From contig NKIQ01000005.1 of assembly GCA_002256005.1 (NCBI GenBank), positions 1 through 64,000 of the forward strand: a stretch of 64,000 bases of DNA, given 5' to 3'. This DNA comes from Alphaproteobacteria bacterium PA4 (lineage in GTDB: Bacteria; Pseudomonadota; Alphaproteobacteria; Sphingomonadales; Sphingomonadaceae). A program made the translations under genes and the position numbers. A model generated the notes under the pieces. That model had not been told where the DNA came from, ran no database searches, and worked only from the letters and a program-made list of their open reading frames with translations. Below are positions 30,443 through 40,903 of this stretch, piece after piece. How positions within the stretch are numbered: position 1 is the stretch's first letter; every line of letters starts with the position of its first letter.

Positions 30443-30577
30443 TTAGCGGACGAAGAACAGCGCCAGCAGGATCAGCACGGCGACAACGAAGATGATGCCC
30501 CACTTCGTCATGCCCAAAAAGCTTTCATAGGTCTCGCGATGCGCACCCAGGTTCGGCTCGTTGCCGTTCGTCGACAT
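30443..30577 (-). CDS. aa3-type cytochrome c oxidase subunit IV
   Basis: 44-residue single-helix accessory subunit of the aa3 oxidase: soluble AHRETYESFLGMTKWG followed by one helix (IIFVVAVLILLALFFV) and a terminal Arg. The HxETYxxF...TKWG pattern is the family signature in alphaproteobacteria. ATG at 30577 chosen (GGGAA 7 nt upstream); an in-frame ATG at 30589 would add four residues. The main oxidase genes are not in the window. Confidence 0.85.
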   Translation of the reverse strand: MSTNGNEPNLGAHRETYESFLGMTKWGIIFVVAVLILLALFFVR

Positions 30578-30704
30578 ATCGGTTCCCATATCAAATGCCC
30601 AATGCGCGCGGACGCGCCCTGCCCCCCAATAGCAGATGCGCAACGGCTGTGAAGCCTGTGCATCTTGCGGGAACGGAGTCAGCCCCGGCCCCATCAAAAA
30701 GGCG

Positions 30705-31619
30705 TTAGCGCAATGCTGTTGCCGAATGCCAGACCGAAAGTGCCTGCACCGTGGCTGCGACATCATGGACGCGCACGATTTGAACCGCATTGGCGGCCGC
30801 GTGCAGGGCCAGTGCCAGGCTGCCGGGCAGGCGTTCATCGGGCGGCACCTCACCGGCCATGCGTGAAATCAACTGCTTGCGGCTCGCCCCCAGCAGCACC
30901 GGCACGCCCAGATCATGGAACAGCGCCAGCCCGCGCAGCAGGGCGAGATTGTGATCGAGCGTCTTGCCGAAGCCGATGCCGGGATCGACGATGATGCGAT
31001 CCCGCGCAATGCCGGCGGCTTCGCAAATGGCGATGCGCACCGCCAGCCAGTCGAACACGTCGAACAGCGCATCCTCATAATGCGGCGCCTGCTGCATCGT
31101 CTGCGGGTCGCCCTGCGCGTGCATCAGCACAACGGGTGCGTTCGAGGCCGCGACCAGCGCCAGCGCCGCCGGATCATGGCCCAGCGCCGAGACATCGTTG
31201 ACCAGCATCGCCCCGGCGGCCAGCGCATCGCCCATCACCGCCGCCTTGCGCGTGTCGATGCTCCAGGCAAGGCCGGCGAGGCCGGGCAGCACCGCCGCCA
31301 GCCGGGCGCGCTCGGTGGCAAGATCGACGGGCGCCGCGCCGGGCCGCGTCGATTCCGCGCCGATATCGATCAGGTCGGCGCCGGCGGCCGCCATGGCCTG
31401 CGCCGCCGCTCTTGCCGCCTCGGGTGCGGCATGACGGCCACCATCCGAAAAACTGTCGGGGGTGACGTTGAGGATGCCCATCACCGCGGTGCGGCCCGCC
31501 AGCGCCGGGAACAGCCGCGCCAGCAACGGCCGCGGCCGGGTCAGCCGCTCGCGCACCGCCGGTGCCACATCCGCCACCGGCACCACTTCGGTCGGCCCGT
31601 CGCGGTGGCCGATGGCCAC
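30705..31619 (-). CDS. folP: dihydropteroate synthase
   Basis: Condenses pABA with the pterin pyrophosphate in folate synthesis. VMGILNVTPDSFSDGG, GADLIDIGAESTRPGA, IVDPGIGFGKTLDHNLALL, VPVLLGASRKQLI and the C-terminal VRVHDVAATVQAL are all present. GTG 31619 is the first usable standard start, but the same frame stays open 24 more codons to 31691 and those codons (PTGF, PLAGGPFLFSQ) look like the normal FolP N-terminus. An ATC at 31691 with GAAGG 7 nt upstream, inside the M13 peptidase stop, is a possible unusual start. Confidence 0.93.
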   Translation of the reverse strand: MAIGHRDGPTEVVPVADVAPAVRERLTRPRPLLARLFPALAGRTAVMGILNVTPDSFSDGGRHAAPEAARAAAQAMAAAGADLIDIGAESTRPGAAPVDLATERARLAAVLPGLAGLAWSIDTRKAAVMGDALAAGAMLVNDVSALGHDPAALALVAASNAPVVLMHAQGDPQTMQQAPHYEDALFDVFDWLAVRIAICEAAGIARDRIIVDPGIGFGKTLDHNLALLRGLALFHDLGVPVLLGASRKQLISRMAGEVPPDERLPGSLALALHAAANAVQIVRVHDVAATVQALSVWHSATALR

Positions 31620-31690
31620 CTGCGAAAACAGGAACGGGCCACCGGCAAGCGGCAGCCCGACCCCGAACCCGGTTGGCCTGTGGTAAGGGA

Positions 31691-33742
31691 TTACCAGACC
31701 TTCAGGCGATCAGCCGGCGCCAGGTAGAATTTCTCGCCCGGCTTCACGCCGAAGCTGTCGTACCAGACGTCGAGGTTGCGCACGACATAGGGGCGGAAAT
31801 TGCCCGGCGAGTGCGGATCGGTGGTCAGCAGCTGCAGCAACAGCGGATCACGATATTTCTGGCGCCAGACCTGGCTGAAGCCGAGGAAGAAGCGCTGCTC
31901 GCCGGTCCAGCCTTCGATCACCTTGGCCTTCTTGCCGCCCAGCGACAGCTTCCAGGCGTCGAAGGCGATGTTGATGCCGGCCAGATCGGCCATGTTCTCG
32001 CCCAGCGTCAGTTCGCCATTGATGTGCTTGCCGGGCAGCGGTTCATAGGCGGCATATTGCGCCACGACCTTGTCGGTCAGCGCCTTGAAGCGCGTCACGT
32101 CCTGCGGCGTCCACCAGTCGGCGAGCTTGCCGGTCTTGTCGAACTTGCGGCCCTGATCGTCGAAGTGATGGGTGATTTCATGGCCGATGACCGCGCCGAT
32201 TCCGCCATAGTTGACGGCCGGATCGGCCTTGGCGTCAAAGAACGGCGGCTGCAGGATGGCGGCCGGGAAGACGATCTCGTTCCACACCGGATTGGCATAG
32301 GCGTTGACCGTCATCGGCGTCATATACCATTCGCTGCGATCGACCGGCTTGCCGAGCTTGGCGACCTGGCGGGCATATTCGAACTCGGTGGCGCGAGCGA
32401 CATTGCCGACGGCGTCACCCTTCCGGATTTCCAGTGCCGAATAATCCTTCCACTTGTCGGGATAGCCGATCTTGGGCTTGAACGCCGCCAGCTTCTCGCG
32501 CGCCTGGGCCCGGGTCGCCGGGTCCATCCAGGCGAGATTGGCGAGGCGCTTGTCCATGGCGGCAATGATGTTCTTCACCAGCTCATCGGCCTTGGCCTTG
32601 GCTTCCGGCGGGAAATAATCGGCGACATAGAGCTTGCCCAGCGCCTCACCGAGCACGGCGGTGGTGGTGTCCACGCCCCGCTTCCAGCGCGGCTGCTGTT
32701 CGGGCTGGCCGCCCAGCGTCTTGCTGTACATGTCGAAATCGGCATCGACATAGGCCTTGGGCAGGAACGGCGCGACGTCGCGGATCAGCTGGTACGACAG
32801 ATAATCCTTCCACAGGTCCAGCGGCTCGCTGTCGACCAGCTTGGCGGCGGCCTGCAGCGACGATGGCGTCGACATGTTGATGACCGGCTGGCCTTCCAGG
32901 CCGGCAGCGGTCAGCAGCTGGCCCCAGTCGATGCCGGGATAGGCCGCGGCGAGATCGGCGCGGGCGACGGGGTTGTAGGTCTTTTCGGCCTGGCGGCGCT
33001 CGACCCGCGTCCAGTGCGTGGCGGCGATCTTGGTTTCCAGATCGAAGATGGCCTTGCCGCGGGCTTCGGCATTGTCGAAGCCGGACAGCTTCAGCAGCGT
33101 GACGATATAGGCCTGATATTTGGTGCGGGCTTCGGCGAACTTCGGGTTCGTCGTGTCGAGATAATAGTCGCGATCGGGCAGGCCCAGCCCGCCCTGGCCG
33201 ACACCGACCTGATAGGCATCGGGATTCTTGCGATCGGGGCCGACGCCGACGCCGAGCGGCGTGCTGACGCTGATGCGGCTGAAGCGGCCGAACATGGCGG
33301 CGAGCTGCGTCTTGTTCGACACGGCGGCGATGGCGTCCAGCTCGGCCTTGATCGGGGTGATGCCCTTGGCCTCGATACCGGCTTCATCCATGAAGCTGGC
33401 GTAGAAATCGCCGACCTTCTGGGCTTCGGTGCCCGGCGCGCCGCCGGTGGCCGCGGCCTTTTCGATGATGGTGCGGGTGCGCTCCTGGCTCAGGTCGCGC
33501 AGCTTGGTGAACATGCCAAAGCTGGTCTTGTCGGCCGGGATTTCCAGCGTCTTCAGATAGTTGCCGCTGGTATAGGCGACGAAATCGTCACCGGCCTTCA
33601 CCGCCGGGTCCATGCCGGCAACGTCAAAGCCGAACTTGCCGATTTCCGGGCCCTTGGCCGGCGCCGCCCCCTTGGCCGCCGCCGGCGCAGCCATCACCAG
33701 CAGCGCCATTGCGGTGGCGCCGAGAAACAACGAACGAGACAT
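31691..33742 (-). CDS. exported M13-family (neprilysin-like) zinc metallopeptidase
   Basis: Peptidase family M13, cleaving peptides in the periplasm. Signal peptide MSRSLFLGATAMALLVMAAPAAA from the ATG at 33742 (an upstream ATG at 33763 is possible). Zinc motif HEITHHFD within GAVIGHEITHHF, third ligand region GELTLGENMADLAG, substrate-binding VNAYANPVWNEIVFPA, and the C-terminal VRNLDVWYDSFGVKPG with APADRLKVW. About 683 residues, normal. Its stop overlaps the region from which folP may start. Confidence 0.95.
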   Translation of the reverse strand: MSRSLFLGATAMALLVMAAPAAAKGAAPAKGPEIGKFGFDVAGMDPAVKAGDDFVAYTSGNYLKTLEIPADKTSFGMFTKLRDLSQERTRTIIEKAAATGGAPGTEAQKVGDFYASFMDEAGIEAKGITPIKAELDAIAAVSNKTQLAAMFGRFSRISVSTPLGVGVGPDRKNPDAYQVGVGQGGLGLPDRDYYLDTTNPKFAEARTKYQAYIVTLLKLSGFDNAEARGKAIFDLETKIAATHWTRVERRQAEKTYNPVARADLAAAYPGIDWGQLLTAAGLEGQPVINMSTPSSLQAAAKLVDSEPLDLWKDYLSYQLIRDVAPFLPKAYVDADFDMYSKTLGGQPEQQPRWKRGVDTTTAVLGEALGKLYVADYFPPEAKAKADELVKNIIAAMDKRLANLAWMDPATRAQAREKLAAFKPKIGYPDKWKDYSALEIRKGDAVGNVARATEFEYARQVAKLGKPVDRSEWYMTPMTVNAYANPVWNEIVFPAAILQPPFFDAKADPAVNYGGIGAVIGHEITHHFDDQGRKFDKTGKLADWWTPQDVTRFKALTDKVVAQYAAYEPLPGKHINGELTLGENMADLAGINIAFDAWKLSLGGKKAKVIEGWTGEQRFFLGFSQVWRQKYRDPLLLQLLTTDPHSPGNFRPYVVRNLDVWYDSFGVKPGEKFYLAPADRLKVW

Positions 33743-33834
33743 GATCACTCCCCAAAAATGCACGAATGGGGCGTATTAGCGAATTAACACGGGGCCGGTA
33801 AAGCCCTATTGCTGCGACAAAAGCGTAGCGCGGT

Positions 33835-35096
<1,262 letters not shown>

Positions 35097-35108
35097 AATC
35101 GCAGGATT

Positions 35109-35131
35109 ACCTCTCCCTCAAGGGGAGAGGT
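35109..35131. repeat. family A hairpin overlapping the end of rnhB
   Basis: ACCTCTCCC-TCAA-GGGGAGAGGT, a half element without the second arm. Read from the minus strand it contributes the codons LSP and the TGA stop to rnhB. Confidence 0.85.
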
Positions 35132-35717
35132 TAAGCCGTGCCTTCACCGGCGCAAAACTGCGCCGATGGTGCAGCGTCACCCCCAGCGTCGCCAGCCCGC
35201 GCGCATGCGCCGCCGTGCCATAGCCCTTGTTCGCCGCCCAGCCATAGCCGGGGCATTCGGCGTCCAGCACCGCCATCAGCCGATCCCGCGTCACCTTGGC
35301 AAGGATCGACGCCGCGGCGATGGAGCAGCTCCTTGCGTCACCCTTGACGATGGCGGTGGCGGCGTGCGGCCAGCGCGGCAGGCGATTGCCATCGACCAGC
35401 ACATGATCGGGCGGCAATCCCAAAGCCGTCACCGCCCGCTCCATCGCCAGCATCGTCGCCCAGTGAATGTTGAGCGTGTCGATCTCCGCCACGCTGGCCA
35501 TGCCGATGCCGTGCCGCGCAGTGGCGATGATCGCCTCGAACAGCCGTTCGCGCGCCGCCTCGCTCAGCTGTTTGCTGTCATTGAGGCCAGCGGGGACATT
35601 CTGCCGGTCGAGGACAACGGCCGCCGCCACCACCGGCCCGGCCCAGGGCCCGCGCCCGGCCTCATCGACCCCGGCCACGATCCCTCGGTGCTGATCCTCG
35701 AACCGGAAATCGGTCAC
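35118..35717 (-). CDS. rnhB: ribonuclease HII
   Basis: Removes RNA from RNA/DNA hybrids and single ribonucleotides. Active-site motifs GVDEAGRGPWAGPVV, LNDSKQLSEAARE, VDGNRLP and SIAAASILAKVTRD, then GYGWAANKGYGTAAH and the HHRRSFAPVKA end. 199 residues. The last residues (NLSP) and stop come from a palindromic repeat. The ATG overlaps the thiD stop by 4 nt. Confidence 0.96.
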   Translation of the reverse strand: MTDFRFEDQHRGIVAGVDEAGRGPWAGPVVAAAVVLDRQNVPAGLNDSKQLSEAARERLFEAIIATARHGIGMASVAEIDTLNIHWATMLAMERAVTALGLPPDHVLVDGNRLPRWPHAATAIVKGDARSCSIAAASILAKVTRDRLMAVLDAECPGYGWAANKGYGTAAHARGLATLGVTLHHRRSFAPVKARLNLSP

Positions 35718-36502
35718 GGCAGCGGGTAAAACCCCAGCGGCCCATGGCCAGCGCCGAAGCCCGGCGCCCGCGCGATGCCCTGCGCCACGAACGCCCGCGC
35801 CCGTTCGACCGCCGCCGGCAGTGCCAGCCCCTGCCCCAGCGCGGTCGCCAGTGCCGAGGCCAGCGTGCAGCCGGTGCCATGGGTGTGGCGGCTGGCGATA
35901 CGCTCGCCCTGAAAGGCGCTATGCCCGCCGCGCGTCACCAGCCAGTCGGTCAGCGTGTCGCCGGGCAGATGCCCGCCCTTGGCCAGCACGGCGCCGCAGC
36001 CCGAAAGCAGCAGCTCCTGCGCCGCCAGCAGCGCATCGGCACTGTCCTCGATTTCGGTTTCGGCGAGCACCGCCAGTTCCGGCGTATTGGGCGTGACGAT
36101 GGCGGCGCGCGGCAGCAGCAGCTGCACCAGCGCGCCGGCGGCCTCGTCATCGATCAGGCTGGCGCCGCCCTTGGCGACCATCACCGGATCGAGGATGATC
36201 GGCGCGCCGACGCCGTCCAGCGCCGCCGCCACCGCCTGCACGATGGCGGCGCTGCCCAGCATGCCGATCTTGATGGCATCGACGCCGATATCATCGATGC
36301 AGGCGCGGATCTGCGCCGCGACGATTTCGGGCGGAATGGCATGGATGGCCGACACACCCAGCGTGTTCTGCACCGTCACCGCCGTCACCGCCGTCATCGC
36401 ATAGCCGCCAAGGCAGGTGACGGTCTTGATGTCGGCCTGGATGCCGGCGCCGCCGCCGGAATCGGAACCGGCGATGATGAGGATGCGGGCGGGGTCAGGC
36501 AT
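35714..36502 (-). CDS. thiD: hydroxymethylpyrimidine/phosphomethylpyrimidine kinase
   Basis: Phosphorylates HMP and HMP-P in thiamine synthesis. Ribokinase-like fold with IAGSDSGGGAGIQADIKT, GGYAMTAVTAVTVQNT, ILDPVMVAKGG, TPNTPELAVL and the catalytic HTHGTGCTLASALAT. 262 residues. Coupled to rnhB. Product feeds the thiamine diphosphate needed by the PdhAB enzymes of this window. Confidence 0.96.
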   Translation of the reverse strand: MPDPARILIIAGSDSGGGAGIQADIKTVTCLGGYAMTAVTAVTVQNTLGVSAIHAIPPEIVAAQIRACIDDIGVDAIKIGMLGSAAIVQAVAAALDGVGAPIILDPVMVAKGGASLIDDEAAGALVQLLLPRAAIVTPNTPELAVLAETEIEDSADALLAAQELLLSGCGAVLAKGGHLPGDTLTDWLVTRGGHSAFQGERIASRHTHGTGCTLASALATALGQGLALPAAVERARAFVAQGIARAPGFGAGHGPLGFYPLP

Positions 36503-36529
36503 GATGGGGGCCTCGAGTGGTCATACCCC

Positions 36530-36664
36530 CCCTCTCCCGCTTGCGGGAGAGGTCGACTCGGCGTCTTCGCCGAGCGGGTGAGGGTGTTCTTCTGCAGCGA
36601 CGCGCGGGTACACCCTCACCCGCCGCGCTGGCGCGCGAGTCGCCTCTCTTGGCTGCGGGAGAGG
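36530..36664. repeat. palindromic doublet, family A variant
   Basis: CCTCTCCCGC-TTGCGGGAGAGG, GTCGACTCGG...CGAGCGGGTGAGGGTG, spacer of about 22 nt, then the inverted copy ACACCCTCACCCG...CGAGTCGCCTCTCTTGGCTGCGGGAGAGG, with one hairpin imperfect. Between thiD and glmM on the same strand. Closely related to 27388-27521. Confidence 0.88.
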
Positions 36665-36685
36665 AAGATGGCGGCGCCCGCAAAC

Positions 36686-38017
36686 TCACCCCGCCACCAC
36701 CGCCGCGCAAATCTCCTCGACCACCGCCTTCACCAGCGCCTTGTCATCGCCTTCCGCCATCACGCGGATCACCGGCTCCGTGCCCGATTTGCGGATCAGC
36801 AAGCGCCCATTGCCGTTCAGTCGCGCCTCGCCATCGGCGATCACCGCCTTCACCCGCTCAGTCTCCAGCGGGGTGCCGGTGAAGCGCACGCTCTTCAGCA
36901 GCTGCGGCACCGGGTCGAAGATGTGCAGCACTTCGCTGGCCGGCTTGCCGGCCACCACCAGCGCCGCCAGCACCTGCAGGGCCGCCACCAGCCCGTCGCC
37001 GGTCGTCGAATGGTCGGCGAGGATCAGATGCCCAGATTGCTCGCCGCCGATGTTGAAGCCGCCGGCGCGCATCATTTCCAGCACATAGCGGTCACCCACC
37101 CCGGCGCGGTGCAGCGCCAGGCCGCGCCCCGCCAGCCAGCGTTCGAGGCCCAGGTTCGACATCACGGTCGCCACCAGCCCGCCGCCCTTCAGCGTGCCCA
37201 TGTCCTGCGCCAGCCCCGTCACCAGCGCCATGATCTGGTCGCCATCGACGACCTGGCCCTTTTCATCGACGACGATCAGCCGGTCGGCATCGCCATCCAG
37301 CGCGATCCCGATATCGGCGCCGGTTTCCAGCACGCGCAGCTGCAGCGCCTTGGGGTGCGTCGAGCCGATGTGATCGTTGATGTTGAAGCCGTTGGGCGCC
37401 ACGCCGATAGCATCGACCTCCGCCCCCAGCTCCCACAGCGCCGCCGGCGCCACGGCATAGCCGGCGCCATGGGCGCAATCGACGACGATCTTCATGCCGT
37501 CGAGCCGCAGCTGCTCCGGAAAGGTCGATTTGGCGAAATGGATATAGCGGCCGCGGGCATCCTCGATGCGCCGCGCCCGGCCGATGGCCTTGGGCTCGGC
37601 CAGCGCCACATCGGCGTCGATCATCGCCTCGATGGTCGCTTCATCCGCGTCGGACAGCTTGTAGCCATCTGGGCCGAACAGCTTGATGCCATTGTCCTGA
37701 TAGGGATTGTGGCTGGCGGAGATCATCACGCCCAGATCGGCGCGCAGCGAGCGGGTCAGCATCGCCACTGCCGGCGTCGGGATCGGCCCGGCCTGGATGA
37801 CATCCATGCCGACGCTGGTGAAGCCCGCCGTCAGCGCCGATTCCATCATGTAGCCCGACAGGCGGGTATCCTTGGCGATGACCACCTGATGCTTGTGTTT
37901 GCCGCGCAGGAAATGCGTGCCGGCGGCCTGGCCGACCTTCATGGCGATGGCGGCGGTCATCGGCGCGGCGTTGGTCAGCCCGCGGATGCCATCGGTGCCG
38001 AAATATCTGCGAGTCAT
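36686..38017 (-). CDS. glmM: phosphoglucosamine mutase
   Basis: Converts glucosamine-6-P to glucosamine-1-P for peptidoglycan and LPS precursors. [11 protein letters not shown]-terminus, phosphoserine loop [15 protein letters not shown], metal loop [13 protein letters not shown], sugar site GGEQSGHLI and phosphate-binding loop [12 protein letters not shown]. 443 residues from the ATG at 38017; upstream in-frame ATG at 38086 is not family-like. Confidence 0.97.
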   Translation of the reverse strand: MTRRYFGTDGIRGLTNAAPMTAAIAMKVGQAAGTHFLRGKHKHQVVIAKDTRLSGYMMESALTAGFTSVGMDVIQAGPIPTPAVAMLTRSLRADLGVMISASHNPYQDNGIKLFGPDGYKLSDADEATIEAMIDADVALAEPKAIGRARRIEDARGRYIHFAKSTFPEQLRLDGMKIVVDCAHGAGYAVAPAALWELGAEVDAIGVAPNGFNINDHIGSTHPKALQLRVLETGADIGIALDGDADRLIVVDEKGQVVDGDQIMALVTGLAQDMGTLKGGGLVATVMSNLGLERWLAGRGLALHRAGVGDRYVLEMMRAGGFNIGGEQSGHLILADHSTTGDGLVAALQVLAALVVAGKPASEVLHIFDPVPQLLKSVRFTGTPLETERVKAVIADGEARLNGNGRLLIRKSGTEPVIRVMAEGDDKALVKAVVEEICAAVVAG

Positions 38018-38127
38018 GCGTGTTGCGCCCCCTTGGCTGTCGCCGCCTCTTAACGCGCCGCGCCCGGCTTGTCGAAGCCTTGGCATTGCCGCAAACTGCC
38101 GGCGTATTCGTATTCGGGGGGAAGTTC

Positions 38128-39792
38128 ATGACCATCGATCGCCGCCTGTTCCTCGGCGGCACCGCCGCGCTCGCCGCGCCCGGCCTCGCCCGCGCCGCCG
38201 TGGCGGGCGCCGACACCAGCCCGGCCGAGGCGAAGGCGCTGGCCGCCATCGCCGATTATCTGGAGGCGCATCGCCGCTGGTTCGCCCTGCCCGCCATGGC
38301 GATTGTCGTCGTCGCCGGCGGCCGCCAGTACATGATCAATTCCGGCAATCGCGATTACGAAGGCCGGGCGCCGCTGGCCGGCGACGAGCTGTGGCAGATT
38401 GGCTCCATCAGCAAATCCTTCATCGCCGCCATCTGCCTGCAACTCGCCGATGAAAAGAAACTCGATCTCGACGCCGATATCCGCACCGTGCTGCCGGAGG
38501 CACCGTTGCCCGATGCGCCCTTCACCATCCGCGCCCTCCTCGATCACAGCACCGGCCTGCCCGATTTCGCGCCAAGCTTCGGCCCGGCGGGGTATCGGCT
38601 GTGGACCGGTTTCAAGGCCGGCAGCCACTGGAGCTATTCCAACACCGGTTACGATCTGCTCGGCCATGCCATCGCCCGCATCGACGGTCGCCCGCTGGCG
38701 GACAGTATCGAGGTGCGCATCGCCCGCCCGCTGGGCATGACGATGACGCGCGGCGCCATCAACTGGCGCGACCGCAGCCGCTACCCCGCCAGCTACGCGA
38801 CGCTGCGCCCCGACCGGCCGGTGCTGCGCCAGAATGCGCTGGCGCCGGCGCCCTGGGTCGATGCCTCGCTGGGCGCCGGATCGGTGGCGTCGACGCTCAC
38901 CGACATGGCGCGCTATCTGCGTTTCCTGATCGGCATCGGCCGGGGCCAGGGCGGCGGCATCCTAAGCGCGGCGCGCGCCGCCGAATGGCTGGCGAAGCCG
39001 GTGGTGCAGGATGCGGCGAATCCGGCGGAAACCTATGGCCTCGGCCTCATGCACCGCCAGAGCGACGGCCGTGCGCTGTTGCATCACACCGGCGGCATGG
39101 TCAGCTTTTCCTCATCCTTCCATGTCGATGCCGCCGCCGGCACCGGTGCCTTTGCCAGCTGCGCCATCGGCGGCACCGGCTATCGCCCGCGCCTGCTCAC
39201 CGCCTATGCCGTGCAGGCAATGCGGCTGGCCGCCGAAGGCAAGGCGCCGCCCGCACCACCGGCGCTGGCACCGCCGCCGCCACCCGCCGCGGCATTGGCC
39301 ACCATCGCCGGCAGCTATGGTCCGCTCATGATCGCCGCCACCCCCGCCGGGCTGGTGGCGACCATGGCGGGGACCACCGCCCCGCTCGAACTGCGCAGCC
39401 CCGATCAGTTCGTCACCGCCCACCCGGCGCTCGCCGATTTCGCCGGGGTGGTGGTGCGCGACAAGGACCGCGTCATCGCCATCGACCATGGCCCGCACCG
39501 CTACGTCCGCGACGGCATGCGCGCGCCGCTGCCGCCCACCCCACCCCGCCTCGCCGCCCGCGCCGGTCGCTACCAGAGCGACGACCCCTGGATCGGCGGC
39601 GCCACCCTCGTCGCCCGCGGTGACCAGTTGCTGCTGGAAGGCACCGACGCCATCACCGAAATCGGCGACGATGTCTGGCGACTGGCCGAGATCGACTGGC
39701 TGCCGGAACGCATCACCTTGATGGGCACCGTGAACGGGCGCCCGCAAGTCGCCGATTTTTCAGGACGATTGCTCGAACGCCGTGATGGCTGA
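38128..39792 (+). CDS. exported beta-lactamase/transpeptidase-like serine hydrolase
   Basis: Class C beta-lactamase fold hydrolase (esterase, peptidase or peptidoglycan enzyme; substrate not predictable). Leader with RRLFLGGTAALAAPGLARA may use Tat. Active Ser in SISKSF (SxxK), Tyr in SYSNTGYD (YxN) and a third motif HTGGMVS. Residues about 395-554 form an extra domain after a Pro-rich linker. 554 residues from the ATG at 38128. Divergent from glmM; 110-nt gap. Confidence 0.85.
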   Translation: MTIDRRLFLGGTAALAAPGLARAAVAGADTSPAEAKALAAIADYLEAHRRWFALPAMAIVVVAGGRQYMINSGNRDYEGRAPLAGDELWQIGSISKSFIAAICLQLADEKKLDLDADIRTVLPEAPLPDAPFTIRALLDHSTGLPDFAPSFGPAGYRLWTGFKAGSHWSYSNTGYDLLGHAIARIDGRPLADSIEVRIARPLGMTMTRGAINWRDRSRYPASYATLRPDRPVLRQNALAPAPWVDASLGAGSVASTLTDMARYLRFLIGIGRGQGGGILSAARAAEWLAKPVVQDAANPAETYGLGLMHRQSDGRALLHHTGGMVSFSSSFHVDAAAGTGAFASCAIGGTGYRPRLLTAYAVQAMRLAAEGKAPPAPPALAPPPPPAAALATIAGSYGPLMIAATPAGLVATMAGTTAPLELRSPDQFVTAHPALADFAGVVVRDKDRVIAIDHGPHRYVRDGMRAPLPPTPPRLAARAGRYQSDDPWIGGATLVARGDQLLLEGTDAITEIGDDVWRLAEIDWLPERITLMGTVNGRPQVADFSGRLLERRDG

Positions 39793-39868
39793 GGCCGGCT
39801 TACCCGCGACGTAATTGCCGCCGCGCCGCAACCTGCCACCATGGCCCGACTGGAAAAAGGGAATCGCA

Positions 39869-40762
39869 ATGGCCCAGCTCGCCCACCTGCCCGCCGATAG
39901 CGACATCGCCGCCATCCAGGCGCTGCTCGATCGCGATGGCGCCGTCATCATCGATGATGTCATGACGCCGGCGCTGCTCGCCCAGCTGCGCGCCGAGCTG
40001 GCGCCGTTCATCGCCCAGGGCAATGCTGGCCGCGACGAATTCAGCGGCTTTCGCACCCGCCGCATCGGCGCGCTGATGGCCCGCTCCGCCGCATGTCGCG
40101 ATCTGGCGCTCGATCCGCTGGTCAACGCCGCCTGCGCCGCCTGGCTGGGGCCCTATTGCGACGGCTATCAGCTGCACTTCACCCAGGCGACCAGCATCGG
40201 CGCCGGCGAAACCCCGCAGATGCTGCACCGCGACCGCGGCGTCTGGGGTGGCCATATCAGCCGCAAGATCGAAACCCAGTTCAGCACGATCTGGGCCGTC
40301 ACCGATTTCACCGCCGCCAATGGCGCCACCCGTGTCGTGCCGGGCTCGCAGCGCTGGGCCGCCGGCCGCGAGGCGGAACCGCATGAAATCGCCGCTGCCG
40401 AAATGACCGCGGGCTCGGTGCTGCTCTATACCGGCTCCGTCCTCCACGGCGGCGGCCCCAACGAAACCAATGCGTTCCGCACCGGCGTGCTGCTGCACTA
40501 TACGCTGGGCTGGCTGCGGCAGGAGGAGAATCAGTATCTCTCCTGCCCGCCCGAAATCGCCCGCGACTTCAGCCCGGAACTGCGTGCGCTGATCGGCTAT
40601 AGCAAGGGCGGCTATACGCTCGGTTTCTTCTCCACCCCCAACGGCCCCGGCGAACCCGGCCTCGAGACCGCGCCGCCGGAGATGCTGTTCGGCGAGAAAC
40701 CCCTGCCGAAGTTCGACCAGCGCTTCGTCAGCGCGCGGGAGCTGATTCAGCAGACGAGCTGA
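39869..40762 (+). CDS. phytanoyl-CoA dioxygenase (PhyH) family protein
   Basis: Fe(II)/2-oxoglutarate dioxygenase of the PhyH family; substrate unknown. Metal-binding H-x-D in MLHRDRGVW and the distal His in SVLHGGGPNETN, followed by FRTGVLLHYTLGWLRQEENQ with the Arg for 2-oxoglutarate. 297 residues from ATG 39869. It ends directly at a long inverted repeat. Confidence 0.85.
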   Translation: MAQLAHLPADSDIAAIQALLDRDGAVIIDDVMTPALLAQLRAELAPFIAQGNAGRDEFSGFRTRRIGALMARSAACRDLALDPLVNAACAAWLGPYCDGYQLHFTQATSIGAGETPQMLHRDRGVWGGHISRKIETQFSTIWAVTDFTAANGATRVVPGSQRWAAGREAEPHEIAAAEMTAGSVLLYTGSVLHGGGPNETNAFRTGVLLHYTLGWLRQEENQYLSCPPEIARDFSPELRALIGYSKGGYTLGFFSTPNGPGEPGLETAPPEMLFGEKPLPKFDQRFVSARELIQQTS

Positions 40763-40903
40763 GGATTGCAGGAAAGGGCCTCCGGCGGCTGGGGCCTCAG
40801 GCCCCAGACCCCTTTCGTTTGTGTCGGCCAAACAAAGCAGTAGCGCTGCTTTCTAATCGAAATGGGGTCTGGGGCCCACGGCCCCAGCCGCCGGAGGCAA
40901 TCC
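40763..40903. repeat. long inverted repeat, family C
   Basis: 141-nt element. Outer arms GGATTGC...CCTCCGGCGGCTGGGGCC and GGCCCCAGCCGCCGGAGGCAATCC pair almost fully, and each arm contains its own inner hairpin (GGGGCCTCAGGCCCC; GGGGCCCACGGCCCC), followed by GACCCCTTTCG / CGAAATGGGGTC. The centre (about 40820-40858) is AT-richer. Fills exactly the space between two convergent genes; probably a bidirectional terminator or a mobile palindrome. Confidence 0.85.

Noticed and set aside
27526-30495. A 989-codon open frame on the plus strand opposite the pnt operon
   Set aside because: Antisense shadow of pntB, pntA2 and pntA1; low-complexity His/Asp/Arg-rich translation without motifs.
31562-33787. 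A 741-codon plus-strand frame opposite the M13 peptidase
   Set aside because: Antisense shadow; the minus-strand gene has full M13 motifs.
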